Positions 24,478 through 37,474 of a stretch of DNA of 64,000 nt are shown piece by piece; within the stretch, counting starts at the first letter, position 1, and the number at the start of each line of letters is the position of its first letter. The notes under the pieces are model-generated. The model did not search any database. It saw only the letters and a program-made list of their open reading frames with translations, and had not been told where the DNA came from. Source of the DNA: Bradysia coprophila (Eukaryota; Arthropoda; Insecta; Diptera; Sciaridae); NCBI RefSeq assembly GCF_014529535.1, contig NC_050736.1, positions 2,790,001 to 2,854,000 of the forward strand, read 5' to 3'. Position numbers and translations under genes: made by a program.

Positions 24478-25851
24478 CAGGGGCGCCGACTTGTGTTTTG
24501 GTTGTTGGGTGCGAGATCTATGTACAGTGATTTTCACGATAGCGAATCTAGCAACTTAATTTAATATCAAGAGAAAGTGCAAGACCTGGTTCTCAGTGAT
24601 TTGTAAATCTAACAGAGAAATATGTATTCTCCCATCGTAGTAATAATATAGTCGAGAAATGTAAAGCTAAGAACAAACTATAACAAAAGGGCGCATGAGT
24701 GCGTACAGAGGTTTTCCTTTAAGAAATTGCCTGTCTAAACCGAACCAAAAACTCTAGTTTTCCAGCAGAACGTCATAAAATAAGGCTACATTCGTCCAAA
24801 TAGATAGGGTTCGCCAAAAAACTAAAATGAAGTGATCGTATTGCAATCAAGATTGAGTCAATAATGTCTAAGTCGTACTTGTAGAACATACTTCTTCATG
24901 AAAATATTACGGAATAACAACATTCACTTACTTTTGTTCAAGCCTTCTTTTGACAATCTAGCTTCATTTTAAAAAATATTTTGGTGGAAAATTTGAGTTG
25001 AAATTTCCGGTTTTTCATCTCTATTCTGGACATGTATGAAAAATTGCTCGTGTGCATGTTTTCCATTATGCAACTGTCGTCTAATGGTCGGAGTGGTTCA
25101 GGTAAAGTAAAACTTGAATCGGAATCTCATTTACCTGATCTTAACAGGGTGGCTTCCGGTTAAAGAAAATGAAACTTACCTGAAAAAATCAGGTTGGCTC
25201 GAAAGTAGTTTCAGGTTGACTTCCATTTTGACAACAAGTCAAAAAGTTAACATTTCAGGTTTTAGCTTATACTTACAAGTCGGACTCGTACCCAATCCAG
25301 GTCGCCCTCGCCCTGACCAAAAGTCCTGACATACTATTTCTTTTTCATGCTTGCTATGGGAACCGAAAGTAAAAATGTCAATTTTGAGGGGCGAAAGTAA
25401 ACATTTTTCTACTTTCGGTTCCCATAGCAAGCATGAAAAACTCAATACGTCACATGGAAAAGTACTTTCGGACCTTTGTCCTTGTGACGTAAATGACTAT
25501 TTCTACAAAAGTATTCTTCATAGCCTTTGTCATATTCTTCGTATGATTTTATTTTTAAACATATCGTCTGTAATATAGATGACTATTTCTGCACGTTTCT
25601 TCTCGGTTCTACATTAGGAAAGTGCTGACGTGGAACACCAAGCTAAGACAAAACTAATACAAAAACTAAAATTCCAGACAACTCACACAGAAACAATAAT
25701 AATTGCTTGTGAAGGTCCGAAAAATGTCTGAAGGCTTTTTTTGTTTCAATTCAGAAACAGTGGCAATAATGTTAGTTTATTTAATTAAGAAAAATATCAA
25801 ATATCTGTTGGGTGCTACGCACCCAACGCCACCTAGAAGTCGGCGCCCCTG
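24478..25851. mobile_element. Non-autonomous hAT-like transposon, 1.4 kb
   Basis: The ends are inverted repeats: CAGGGGCGCCGACTT at the left and AAGTCGGCGCCCCTG at the right. The similarity resumes inward over GTTGGGTGCG, giving an imperfect repeat of about 38 bp. Flanks are TCCTCATC at the left and TCTCATC at the right, an 8-bp duplication with one base lost. CAGGGGCGCC ends and an 8-bp duplication are hAT features. The inside has no transposase reading frame. It holds AGGTTGRCT/CAGGTAA-type motifs at 25095-25280 and a second, nested palindrome at 25341-25440. Confidence 0.75.
25341..25440. repeat. 100-bp palindrome nested in the hAT-like element
   Basis: TTTTTCATGCTTGCTATGGG continues into AACCGAAAGT at the left and is mirrored by ACTTTCGGTT and CCCATAGCAAGCATGAAAAA at the right. 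The arms are about 38 bp with few mismatches and the loop is about 22 bp. It may be a separate MITE that inserted into the hAT-like element or part of its sub-terminal structure. No target duplication was clear. Confidence 0.75.
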
Positions 25852-28800
25852 TCTCATCAAAAATCCGCTGGCATTTTTAAGGTAAACATTACAGACCTAA
25901 ATTTTTATCGAAGCTATGAGCGTCAACCTTTCTGATTTTGTTTAAGTTAACAAACAAAGGATTGGCGTCATTCCTTCCTCTTTTAAGATGTTTTTGTATG
26001 ATAAGCTATCGTTATTCATATAAATTTTGAATTAAATTATTAAAATAGACAATGAATACTCATTATAAACATAATATGTGGTTATGCTTGGTGCTGTGTG
26101 TTGTGTGTAGTGCTATCAAAATACAATCAATCAAACCAGTTACGGTGGGATGAATCTTTGTCTAAATGCAACAATCCTGCTGCAATTTCCTTTGTTTTGC
26201 AATTCGTTTAATCTACTCAGGTGATGCATCTGAAATAAGTCTCAATGAAAGAATTACCCTAAGGGTCGCCTTTCATGAACACCAAACTCGTATCGATACA
26301 ATCTTCGAATTTTTAATAGTTATTTTTGTTATACAAAGTATTTTGCTGTTTATAATTGAACAGTAGTCCGTGTTTAGTGCTTATAATGGTCATCCTTTTT
26401 TTCAAATAAAAACCATTGTTAACAGCAACGTTATATTCATACATAATGTTTTTACAATGAGAGCTCAAAAGACTTTTGCTCCTATAGCTTAGCGATTTCA
26501 TCTTTCATCTCACCAGGCTTAGCACAGTAGTTGATGATGGAACTATTTGTCAGTGCAAAATCTATGACTGATGAAGGTGTCGTTTCATCCTAAACTTCGA
26601 TGATGGTCGTCTATTTAGATGACAGGTAAATACATTGTCCAAAAAATAAACCTGGGCGATTAATTAAAAAATTTGTTTGATTTAATCGTCCAGGAGTTCC
26701 ATCAACTTTTACCCCTAAAGACGGAATGATGATACAGATAAAGATGATAACAGTCTTGTTTACTTACTGAGTCGTATACCCTTTTTGTACGTACACTATG
26801 AATGTTATAGATAGTTGGATACGAAAAACTAAAGTAATTCAAAACGTGTCAAACATGCGCAAAATTTTAATGAAAATCTTTTCATTTTTTCTTTGGTTTT
26901 TTCTTTATTTTGATGATAGTTTTAAAGCCTATGAAGATAGGATAACTAATTCTAAAGAATTGCTCTCGTACGAGCGTACACCTTAGGGAAAAAATGAAAA
27001 AATATTTTTTTTCCTTATGTAAACAGTCTGGGTATGTAGAATCTACACTGTAGATGATATGAGTTATTAACACCAGAGAGACGACTCGTCCATATTATGT
27101 TGCCACTTAAGTGCTGTACAGTCTATTATATCTTTCTTTTTCAAAGGCACATGGTGTTGTTGAAGAACTAATACCTAACACCTTGTTAGTGAAAATGTTG
27201 GAAAATGTGTGATATTCGGATGTCTCTGAAACCAAAAGACGAGAACCAAAAGTGTTGTAATAGTTCATTGAAGACAAACATACAGAACTTTCGTAACAAC
27301 GAAAAATAATCAGTTAGGCATGTAGGGGCTTACATCACACTGCAGGTTATAGTAATTTGCATAATTAGGAAATGAAAAGAAAAAAATATGAAAAGTTGGG
27401 TGTTCGTGTGAATTTTGTTGACCTGCTGTTGACCTACTACGGTCACGATCTTCGACCCGCATATAAAATGTACGTAATTACTCCTAAATTGTTTTATTTC
27501 TGCAAAAAGAATCGCGAAACATTTCCCACAAGTCCCAGATCAAAATAAATATCTCGAATGTGATGCACTCATGTGCTATCCAGAAAATTTTCTGATTCGG
27601 TTGTTCCAATGAATGTTCAAAGTAAATTCATTTACGTAACTACTTGTCCAACATTCAACCGCATCAGATCAGATCATAAATTTAAGTAAATAAATGGAGT
27701 ATCGCAACAAGTGAGGTTCAAATGCATGTGGCTTGATCATATATGTAAGGTGTATATAGTTGCAATATAATAAACATCATGCCATAGAATGAATGTTCGC
27801 TAGATTGTTGAACGATTTATTGCGTTCTCAAAAAAAAAAAAAACGTTCTGCCAACTCTTTGAGCTTAAAGTATAATGTTCCACTGAAGACCAATATAAAT
27901 AAATAATTTGATAAAAAAAGATTGATCGGTTTAATAAAAGCAATAAATAAAATTGAATTAGCAGATAATTGGGAGTAATTTTGTAAAATCAGCGCATTTG
28001 CAGTAAAGGATTTCAGTTTTCAATCTCACTCACTCATTCATGCATTGTTGTTTTTCTGATTTTTGTTTTAACTTTGTGTAGGAAAATGTGTGGGATCGAT
28101 AGTGTCTGTTTTATGTTTCATAGGAAAATCTTAAGCCTTTTCTATCTAAAAAAAAAACGAATTCATCAGCAAGTTATATATTTTAATCCAAAGTCGTCAA
28201 TCGATATCGATCAAAATACGAGTTTATTTGACCTTGTTAACAAATTTTTCGCGTTTTGGATTCGATAGCAAAGACTTAATAAAACGTAAATCATAATTCT
28301 TCTGTCTATTCCCATATCGCACCCTGTTATTATAGCGTTCAGTCGGGTACTTAAATCGTTTCGTGGATTTATAATCCGAAAATAATGATCACAAAAATGT
28401 TTGGATTCAGTTGAGCAACATATATATGGCGAGGTAAATTGTTAACAACATTTTTCGATGCAATCGGACAGAAAAATTGTTGAAGCTTGCATTCCAAAAT
28501 TTGAATGAGTAAAGAAAAATTTGTCCAATATATCGATTTGGTCGCTTAAAGGTTTTTATTATATTTTGTTCACCTCGTGCAAATCATGTCCTAAACGAAA
28601 AATCGATTTGACCCTAACCAAAAAGGTTAATCGTCGATTCGCCGCGAATCGTGTTATTTTACAAAAATTCAAGAACACAATGGAATTTAAGAAAAAAGAA
28701 GTGTTGCGTTTTATTGGTTCGTAACGTTCTGAACCAACATATATATTCTTGTTGTCGAGACGATGAATCGAATTAAAAATAACTTTCCGATCATTCAAGA

Positions 28801-31800
28801 ATTTACCGTCCATATGGTATGAAATGATTAAATCAAATTTAATTACAATTTCATATTGCGTGAGGTCATTCAAAGAAAAATTACATTATTATCAATGTGC
28901 TGATATATTTTTTTGATTTAAACCAAAATATATTTTCGAATCTATTGGACCACCCAGCATATAAAGAACTCATCTTGCGTCACAACTATGGTGTTTATAT
29001 TGTATGTTTGGTCCGTGAGAACCAAATCGAAAATAAATTAAAAATATTTTCTTTTGTGATTTTGATCACAACTACTCTTGTATTTTTCATTTATCGTTCG
29101 ATAATAAAGAAGAAAAAAAATTTGGACCTTGACCATATCCACACCCTTATTTTATACGAATGAAGCGTACGTTCAGCATTGAAATAAACTCACGTACCAC
29201 TGCATCCTAAGTTCAACTATAAACTTTTTATGATTAGTATACCAAAGCCACTAAAGTGAAAATTCGGAATGGGGGCTTAAATCAAGAGAATATAATGCTA
29301 AAATACATATTGCAAGGGTGATATTCTATACAGACCGTACACTGTACGGCGTACATACCTATAAATAATTGCAAATAAACTCTATCGTAACAATATGAAC
29401 AATGAACATGATCCCCATTCATAATATTTGATTTTCTGGCTTTTGTATTAAATGCCGTATGGTACGGATTCAACCGCTTTTAATTTTCCCATCAGACTTT
29501 AAAAAACTCTCTTTTCAAGCACCAACAATTACACCCAGCCTCAGCAGTGAAAATATACACAATTCAAGTTTCTTCGAATTCATCTCCATCTCGTTGCAAC
29601 AATTTTACATAATCGCAAAATTACATAGTCAAAACACAAGTATTTCTTGCTAAACAAACCAACAACAAATCGAAAATCATACAAGCCCAGAACATGCATT
29701 TATTCTCAGACCATATACACATATAAATATATGCTCAAAAAAACAAGCCGCAAATATGAACATCGTTTCGTACCGAAAAGTTTTATAGAAAACAAATCAA
29801 GAACCGCATAAGACGAAAACGAAGATGTGAAAACATACTGAATACTCATTTATGTATATTTCACTCCGAAAGGCCTCCAGTCACGCATCTCACGATCTAA
29901 CTATTAAAAATCCTCCTCCAATGTGAACCCTTTTTTCCTTTGATGTGCTTACCATCACCAACATCTCTATAGACATATTACTAAACACGATTTTTTTATT
30001 TTAAAAAAAGTTTCTGTATTATTACATGCCATTTATGAGAAATAACAACGATATGTTTCCAATGATCCATGCCATTTAATATAGACCTCATCATTCTTTG
30101 ATTTTAGTGTGAGACTTTTCAGATTGAAATGCAAGTGTTATAGAAATGGCATAACATTTATGATTAGGCTGCAAGACATTAATGATAAGTCGGCACATAT
30201 TTTTCCAGTTCTTCCTACTAGAATTCCATCGATACGATGATATGATAACGTTTTAAGTGTGTGTTCAGTCTGTGGTGAAATCGATTTCGTTCAGTGTTGA
30301 ATTTACACATGGAAAACATGGATTATGGACTCGGTCTTATATGTATAACATATAAAAGCAAAGTATCAAAAAACCCTCGTCTCTTACAACCATTCAATTC
30401 CAATGGATTGCATGCACACGATGCAAAGAGTAAGGTCAAAGATCATAACTTGGCTTTCATCTACTAACTGCCACACGTAGTACTTTACCGCTCTCAGACT
30501 TCGCTCGGGCTCATTAATTTTCGTATTTTATATCTGATAAATTTCGTTCATATAATACGTCAGACTTAATCGGTATAATCAAATCATGCACTTTATGCAT
30601 GGTTAATAATTTTCGAAGGTAAATTTCGTAAAATAAAAGGAATTTTTATTCCAAGATGCAGAAGAATTATTTAACAACATGCGTATATCCATCTATTAAA
30701 GGCTAAAATTCGAAGTAAATAATGAAACGAAGCGAACGTAAATTGCTTTTGTTATTTACTCGTACGGCATGGAAAAGACGTTCGATGGTACAATAATCAA
30801 TAACCAATGTACCAACCAAATAACTTTGCAAACTATTTCATCTGTTATCGACAGCAAAGACTAAAATGCGTCAAGACCTCCGGTTACCGTAGTCTTGCAT
30901 AACGATAAGTATGTCAAAGCGATTGTAGGCCAAGATTTTATATCAAAAATGAGATGACTTCAACAAATGAAGTAACAGATTTTTTCATTTCATCGTCAAT
31001 GTTCTATTCTAAAGTAAATCAATGAAGTTGACATTGACACTGCGTTACGTAAATAAATTTCAAAGTTTCGTATTGGAAGAACTATAACCGATTGGACAAA
31101 AAAATGCAAAATGTAATTGCCCAAATGAGCTGCGGAAAAAGTTTGGAATGGTAGATTTCACGAAAAGCGCCGAGGGGATTCTCTCTCTTTCGGATTTCGT
31201 CATCCTGATTTAAATATTTTGAATATTTGACGGTAGCCAAATATTTCGGATATGCAACATATACAGCAAATTAACAATTCAACTTTCCATTACAAAAAAA
31301 AAGCTCAAAATGAAAAAATTATTTCGATTCACTGCTACACATTCTCTAACGCTAAAACGGGTGAAATTTCAACATCAGTGTAAAAAGAAAAGGAAGGAAA
31401 ATTTAAAGTGCATAATGCACATAAATGCAAGTAAATATCTTGATGGAAATAGTATTCCATCAGGAATCACCACAGGCAAAAATGTAACGTTTTAGCGAAA
31501 AATCGCCGGCTTTAGCATATCGCGTTGAGTAAAAAATATATATTTTAAATGCAAAAAATACGGTTTTTGTAGCCGCAAGATATTATTATTATCTCCCCGA
31601 AGAGAATATCTCATCAAAAATGAAAAATTGTGTGCTACAAAAATGTGTTCCATTTCAAAAATAGAGACCACAATAGCATAACGTAATAGGAAAGTAAAAA
31701 AAAAGAACGACGAACGTTATATGTATGTACAAATAAGTCCACAATTACTATCCAATATTATACACATATTATGCATTTATACAAACCTATTCTGGTATAG

Positions 31801-34117
31801 GAACAAGAAATATAGAGTTCATGCAACATTTTTACCTCCTTCTTGTTATGCTCATCTACTGATATCTAAGCACACACATACACCATTTCATTCTTGTTTT
31901 CCGCATAAAATACGCGAAATGGGAAAAAGGTACAATTTAATACATAAATGCCTGAACACTAAACGCACCATTGGCAACGAAGGATTTTCAAAGTTGAATC
32001 ACAACAATCCATCGCGTACACCATGCTAGTCAGTTGGTATCAAGACTCAATAGCGGGTGGAATAAATTTTTCTCTGCTCAAAAACTCTTGCCTCATCAAC
32101 ATTAAACCAACGTGCTTACATTCAGTCGTACATTCATTACGGAGTGCAGTGGTGGGTTAGTTGTTGACGATGCTGGATTAATACGCAATGTTAGCATAAT
32201 ATCTAAGAGTCGTAAGACGACTGTCGATCGTGATACATCAATAAAATATTAAAAAATGAGACATTTAAGCCGCGTGTGATGATGATGTGATGTATTGAAT
32301 GCTTTTGAAAAGACAAGTACGTATTCGGCTTGAACGGTGGAATAATAGAAAAGTGCATGGAAAATTCGTGCCATTGATGTTCAAGTGTTCTTTGCAGTTG
32401 TTGAGCATTATTTGCAACATAAAAGCTTTACAACATATTTCATCGTACATGAATAGAATAAAAAAAGTGCTGGTGGAGGGCGGAACGGTGTATAATTTCG
32501 AATACAGTTTTTGTTCGCAATTTGTTAGTGGAATATTGAGTAGTTTATTTTGATTGCAGTATATATTCGAAAACGAACTAAGACTTTTCTGTAAGTGAGA
32601 GATCGATTGAAACATTTCGTTTCGATTGAGTGCAAGACCTTTAGTATTGTTCCAGATTCGCGAGCTAGTCATTCTATTGCAGTCGTTAGCGGTATTATAC
32701 AGGAATAATTACAAGGGAATTTGTATATTATTTTTCTAAGGTACGACAATGATTATATAGAGTATTAAGTGTACGTATGTGCTTGTCCGAAATTTAAGGA
32801 GTTAGTTTCTTTGACTCGTCCAGATTGGTTCAATTTACCCTGTCAGAAACGGGAAACGTATCTCTGTATTACCATTGCATTTGTTACTTATTTTACAAGT
32901 GTTAAAGTGTTTAGCACAGAATCTTTTACTTCATTTGTTTAACCAATAATTTTACTATAGTATATATACATAGAAGACACATCAACCGTAGGTCATTGCT
33001 TACTTTTGTCGTTGTTGCTGATAACAGATGATTCACTGTTTCATAATCGCTGTTGAAAGATTTTATAATCTATCCCTAATAGTAGCAGAAGATGTAGTGT
33101 AAAACGACACAGACTTTTTTCGAATTACAAGCAAGTAAATTGCTTGTCACAATCTAAAATTGATCTATTCTCTGTACACACGAAATAATACTTGCAACAA
33201 AGCTATCTTGAAGAGCTAATCAAATAGACTCATTTACATAAAAATCGAATTCAAATTTGAATTAGATGAGCACATTGCATTTGCTCTTTCGTCTTCTTGT
33301 GCGAACCTGTGTTTGGACATTGAACTAATATGTTGGAAGATTACTTTAAAGTTATAAGGCTAAAATCCGGCATCAAAATTGAAATCTTCAAGGAAAGGCT
33401 TATATGGTTGATCAACACAATCCATTTAACAAAAATTAAGCCAAGAACAATTTTTTTTGTCAGACATGTTCAGTTAGCTCGATAAAAAAGTACCTACGAC
33501 CATAACGAGTCAAACATATCTTGATGTGTCTTAGAATGTGATTCAATTCACGTGGAAAAAAACTATAATTGATTTAAATATGGTTGTATCTAACGATCAT
33601 CAAAAAATATAAATTGCATGTTCTCCGTAGATACACACATGATGTTGTGGCCGTATAATATATTATACATTCCCATTTTCAGTCAATAAATTAGTAATTC
33701 AAATCTGATAAAAAAATGTACATAAATGTAATAAAAACAACCTTTTTGTAACTACCAAGAAGTGAATGTCACCACATTATTTTTGATGACTTGATTACGA
33801 AGTGAAGGTTGAAGAAGAACGGTTGTCATCACTAAAGTTGGGTAAAATTTAGATCAAGTTTCTAATATTTACGTAATTCATGGTTTGAATTTAATACCAT
33901 CATAGAAACAATATTCATCCACCAGTACAACTTATTGCTACCTTCATTATAACTATTTCAATAGATTGGGAGAAAATCTTTCACTTCATTGTCTTGGTCT
34001 AGTCGCTTATTTTGTTTAATAGAGATGACAAGACTGTCTCCAAATTACTTGAAAGCTCAATTAAATTTTTCTTTTGTGTTTCTATTTTTAATCGATCTTT
34101 ATTCTCAGCAAAAAAAC

Positions 34118-34229
34118 TGTAAGATGTCACATACGGCTATTCATCTGTTATCGATAACGACGACAAAAATAATGAAATGCCCTGGGTAATATGGTCATTA
34201 ATGCGTGTTAAAAAAAAATTGAAAATTGA
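34118..34229 (+). mobile_element. TTAA-family MITE, copy A6, cut by the 34.2-kb hairpin
   Basis: It contains the left half of the family (GTCACATACGGCTATTCATC, TTATCGATAACGACGACAAA, then TGGGTAATATGGTC and TTAAAAAAAAATTGAA). The copy stops where the long foldback at 34230 begins, and the right half is not found after 34609. This suggests insertion of the hairpin element followed by loss, or a junction formed on repair. Confidence 0.7.
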
Positions 34230-34609
34230 AGCCTACGCTGAAATTGTAGCCTACATTTCTGCGTTTCGAAATTTTTGATCGCTGATATCTTTTTACGAGA
34301 GCCCTTTTCGAAAAATGTACGACCACATTTTCGAGTAAAAATATGTCAGCTTTGAATAAAAAATAAAATTGTCTGTGAAAGTTCCATTTGCTTTGAGAAA
34401 ACTGTACCGATGCCCCAAATTTGCATCAAAGGTACACTTTTCTCAAAGCACATGGAACTTTCACAGACAATTTTATTTTTTATTCAAAGTTGACATATTT
34501 TTACTCGAAAATGTGGTCGTACATTTTTCAAAAAGGGCTCTCGTAAAAAGATATCAGCGATCAAAAATTTCGAAACGCAGAAATATAGGCTACAATTTCA
34601 GCGTAGGCT
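34230..34609. repeat. 380-bp near-perfect hairpin (foldback element)
   Basis: Arms of about 178 bp are almost exact reverse complements. The left arm starts AGCCTACGCTGAAATTGTAG and the right arm ends CTACAATTTCAGCGTAGGCT. The loop is only about 25 bases (around 34407-34432). I saw only a few mismatches or small changes, such as CTACATTT against AAATATAG and CCCTTTTCG against CAAAAAGGG. No target duplication is evident. If transcribed, it would form a long double-stranded RNA stem. Confidence 0.85.
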
Positions 34610-36401
34610 CGGAACCTCATAATGATGAATTGCCAAGAAAAATCGATAGTGTGAAGAGAAGAAGAGAAAAATCGCCAGAGTGTGAGGAAACGCCAAAGTG
34701 TAAAAATACGTTTTTGAAATGTCTCTACATTATCTTTCGTAAAATGATAGTGTCCTCGGGATCTTTTGTTAAAGTATGAATTCCCTAGGATCGAACAAGA
34801 TGCCGTTACCTGACGTAAAATAAGAGTTTCCTTAGGATCGAACCAGGCAGCATTTCGTAACTTTTATAAAAGGATAGATTCACTAGCTTCGAACAAATAA
34901 CGCCTTTTAGATAAATTTCGTAAAAGGATAAATTTCCAAGGATTTGTTTAATCACCACGAAGAATCGCCAAAGTGTGAAGAAACGCAACAAAGACAAATT
35001 TATCATTCTTTGTTTTTGCCGGCGTTTCTTCATCCCTTGCCAATTTTGTATTTTTGGCGATTCTTCATGGGAATCATGATTAATGACGGCTACGAGCTTT
35101 AGCGAAAACGAATGAGATGTTCCGATCCGAATCTGCGAGCGAACTTCCGTTTCGTTAAAAAAAACCTTTAGTTGAAATGATGATGATGAAGATTTCAAAT
35201 GGACGGCTCTTGGTGTTTCTCTAATTTCGATTCTATATCCTGCAAAGCATTAGTTGAAGCTATTGCGTCCAGCAACTTTTTGATCATTCTTCAGCGACAA
35301 GTTTTTTTTCCAATGGTGCTCCGCACTTTACATCGAACTGATGCAAATTCCTTTATGAAGAGAAAACAAAACCACATTAACTTCACTATTATTCACAATT
35401 ATTTTAACATTTAGATCAATTTTGCCGTTGAATTTAATGATCAAAATTTTGCTGGCCAGCATTCTAGATGAGACACATCAATAAACAAACGTCTGATACA
35501 AATCATGACAAGCACACAATATGTTTTTGAAGCCAATAGAAGCGATGATGGACGTAGGGTGGCTAAATGTACAATTATATTTTACGTTCTTTTGTATGTT
35601 GAGACGTACTGAACGCTTTCCTATATCGTTCACTGATACAAAACATCTTTTTTCAAACTCAAACGGTTTATATTGCATAAAGGTACTCTTAATTTAGAAG
35701 CCTGATGTAATAATTAAAAACCAAGAGAAAATGTAACCAAAACCAAAATTTAGTTTATCCACCCTATATCACATTTTGAAATCGTGACTGCAGCGCCGTC
35801 ATTGTGACCGTTGTGTTAACTAAATTTAAATTTGTGGATTCCATTGTTGTGGGATAAAGTGTGGGTTAAATAAGATTAATACCTTTGGAAAACCCGAAAT
35901 CTAAATTTCCTCGACTGTAAATAAAACATCACTCTGGGAGCTTACCACAGAAGTATAGAAACAAAAATACTTATACTACACTTAGTGAAAGGTGTAGATG
36001 TTACCGTTTCACTTACTGGTAGCACTAGTGGATAATTGTGCGAAAATGTAGAAGCCTGTAAGCTTTGCAGACATTTGCAATTTAACTTTCATTAGTGGTT
36101 TCATTCCTCGTTCGCCCATTTACTGGATCAATGAATAAGTTTGACGAAAAGTGACTCTGCTCTACACTACATACCTTCCCAATTAGTTTTCATTTTCTTT
36201 ATTAAAGCAATGTACTTACTTGTCAGAAAATTAGTCAAGTTTTCTCTTGTTGTAAAAGAATAAGGAGAATTTTCTCACGTAATATTTCAGAAACGGCAAA
36301 TCATTCGCTATTGACGGCAACGGCAAAGATAATAAACGATGATTTCCCATTATTGCGGCCTTTATAGCAAAATTTACTGTTAATAGTATATTACGTCCGA
36401 G

Positions 36402-36493
36402 GTTCCAAAGTTTTATTTTGACGAGTGGGAACTTTATGGCCCGACCAGAATGGGAGGGTTGTATTCCTAGTCGTCAAAATAAAACTTTGGAAC
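36402..36493. mobile_element. Short foldback MITE
   Basis: GTTCCAAAGTTTTATTTTGA at the left is mirrored by TCAAAATAAAACTTTGGAAC at the right, with a 40-bp GC-richer loop (GGCCCGACCAGAATGGGAGG within it). Weaker inverted similarity extends outward to about 36388 and 36507 (AGTATATTACGTCC against TACGTACTATGC). Confidence 0.75.
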
Positions 36494-36731
36494 TTTGTAC
36501 GTACTATGCTTTGTGCTTCTGGTCGGTAAATGAAAAAAATTTACTCAAAAAATTGCATACGATACTATAAACAAAAGGACTAACAGATTATAGTCGATAG
36601 TATAATAACAGGTTATGATTGTATCGCGATACGCTTGTAACTTCTGGAAGGTTAACATTTCGTTGTCGAATGATAACTCCTTTAATTTGCTTGACCGCAT
36701 CAATTTTAGAAGAGTTTTTAGTTGGATTGTG

Positions 36732-36737
36732 TTTATT
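36732..36737 (-). terminator. Polyadenylation signal of the odorant-binding protein gene
   Basis: AATAAA on the minus strand starts about 28 bp after the TAG stop at 36765, in the sequence TAGAAATAAACAC. Orientation and distance fit the odorant-binding protein gene. Confidence 0.6.
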
Positions 36738-36764
36738 TCTACTGCAAATTAGTTAACAAACTTT

Positions 36765-37389
36765 CTAGAATTTCTCGTAGCCAGCTTCTTTTGCACCATC
36801 GTCTAAACATTTGACCAGTAATGCAGCAGTCTCACAGCTAAATAAAAAAATGTTTGAAAAGGCAATTTAGGTGAAAAGTCGACACTGTTTATATACTTAT
36901 TGTCATCAGATGACTTAGTTCCAACACATTTCTTAGATACTTCGTCACACGCTGCTAACACTGTATCATTGTCGATTCCCATTCTCATTAAATTCATAAA
37001 ATCCTCTTGTTGGAAATTCCCATCCTCAGTCAACTTTAAATTAAGTGGGACATTTCAAATGATTTATAACAACGTTAGGCCTCTAACAAGCTTTCTGTTT
37101 ACTCACACAATTAAATAGATGCAGCACACAAAAAGTAAAGCATTTTCCCTCAGGCGTTGCGGGTAACTTTTTATTGGCCATTCTAGCGACATCTTCATCG
37201 GATGCTCCAGTTTCGTTGATGCAACCTCCAGCCACTTGCCTTAACATATTTTCTTCTTCTTCCCCTGCCTAACATTGCGAATGAAAATTTTAAACGTAAA
37301 AGCGGTGGAAAATCTTTAACACTTACATTTACTGAAACCAACAAAATTGCAACTGCGCTAACACAGATAACACATAAAATATATTTCAT
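36765..37389 (-). CDS. Odorant-binding protein (PBP/GOBP family), secreted
   Basis: Four exons join in phase as the complement of 37327-37389, 37107-37268, 36897-37033 and 36765-36837, giving 144 residues. The first exon is a classic signal peptide (MKYILCVICVSAVAILLVSV). The mature protein is small, helical and acidic and has the cysteine framework of insect odorant-binding proteins: one Cys in GGCINE, a CxxxC pair in GKCFTFC, then KKC, NNCETA and LVKC. Spacing of eight between the last two cysteines and the ending LDDGAKEAGYEKF are typical. Two further cysteines (FNC at an exon end, and AAC) are unusual; the first depends on the chosen GTGAGT donor. Such proteins carry hydrophobic ligands in sensillar lymph or other fluids. 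A TATA box lies upstream. No other family member is nearby, so this is a singleton rather than part of a visible array. Confidence 0.9.
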
Positions 37390-37465
37390 TTTGCGACGCT
37401 AATAAGCAAATCGAATTCCGGCGAAGATTTAAAGCGAACTGTACTGTGCTTAACTTTGGTCCATT

Positions 37466-37474
37466 GTTTATATA
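37466..37474 (-). promoter_or_regulatory. TATA box of the odorant-binding protein gene
   Basis: The minus strand reads ACTATATAAACAATGG about 78-86 bp before the start codon. A start site some 30 bp downstream would give a 5' UTR of about 50 bases. TATA-driven promoters are common for highly and narrowly expressed insect secreted proteins. Confidence 0.5.

Larger units (their letters stand above)
19950..36720. other. Gene-poor, repeat-rich region of about 16.8 kb
   Basis: I found no supportable gene. Simple CAT/ATT repeats lie at 20490-20540. MITE copies of the TTAA family lie at 22266, 23717 and 34118. A 1.4-kb hAT-like element lies at 24478-25851, a 380-bp hairpin at 34230-34609 and a small foldback at 36402-36493. 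A long A-run lies at 27830-27842. Open frames near 28521-29163 are mutually out of frame and are discussed under rejected items. The rest is AT-rich sequence without visible structure. Confidence 0.55.

Noticed and set aside
28521-29163. Neighbouring open frames on both strands, one ending in a hydrophobic segment followed by lysines, considered as a chemoreceptor or ionotropic-receptor relic
   Set aside because: The frames are out of phase with each other, no splice sites link them, and no receptor motif beyond a generic membrane-like stretch is visible. The sequence is simply AT-rich.
34369-34779. 136-codon open frame across the 34.2-kb hairpin
   Set aside because: The first 80 codons lie in the inverted repeat, and the rest has no family pattern.
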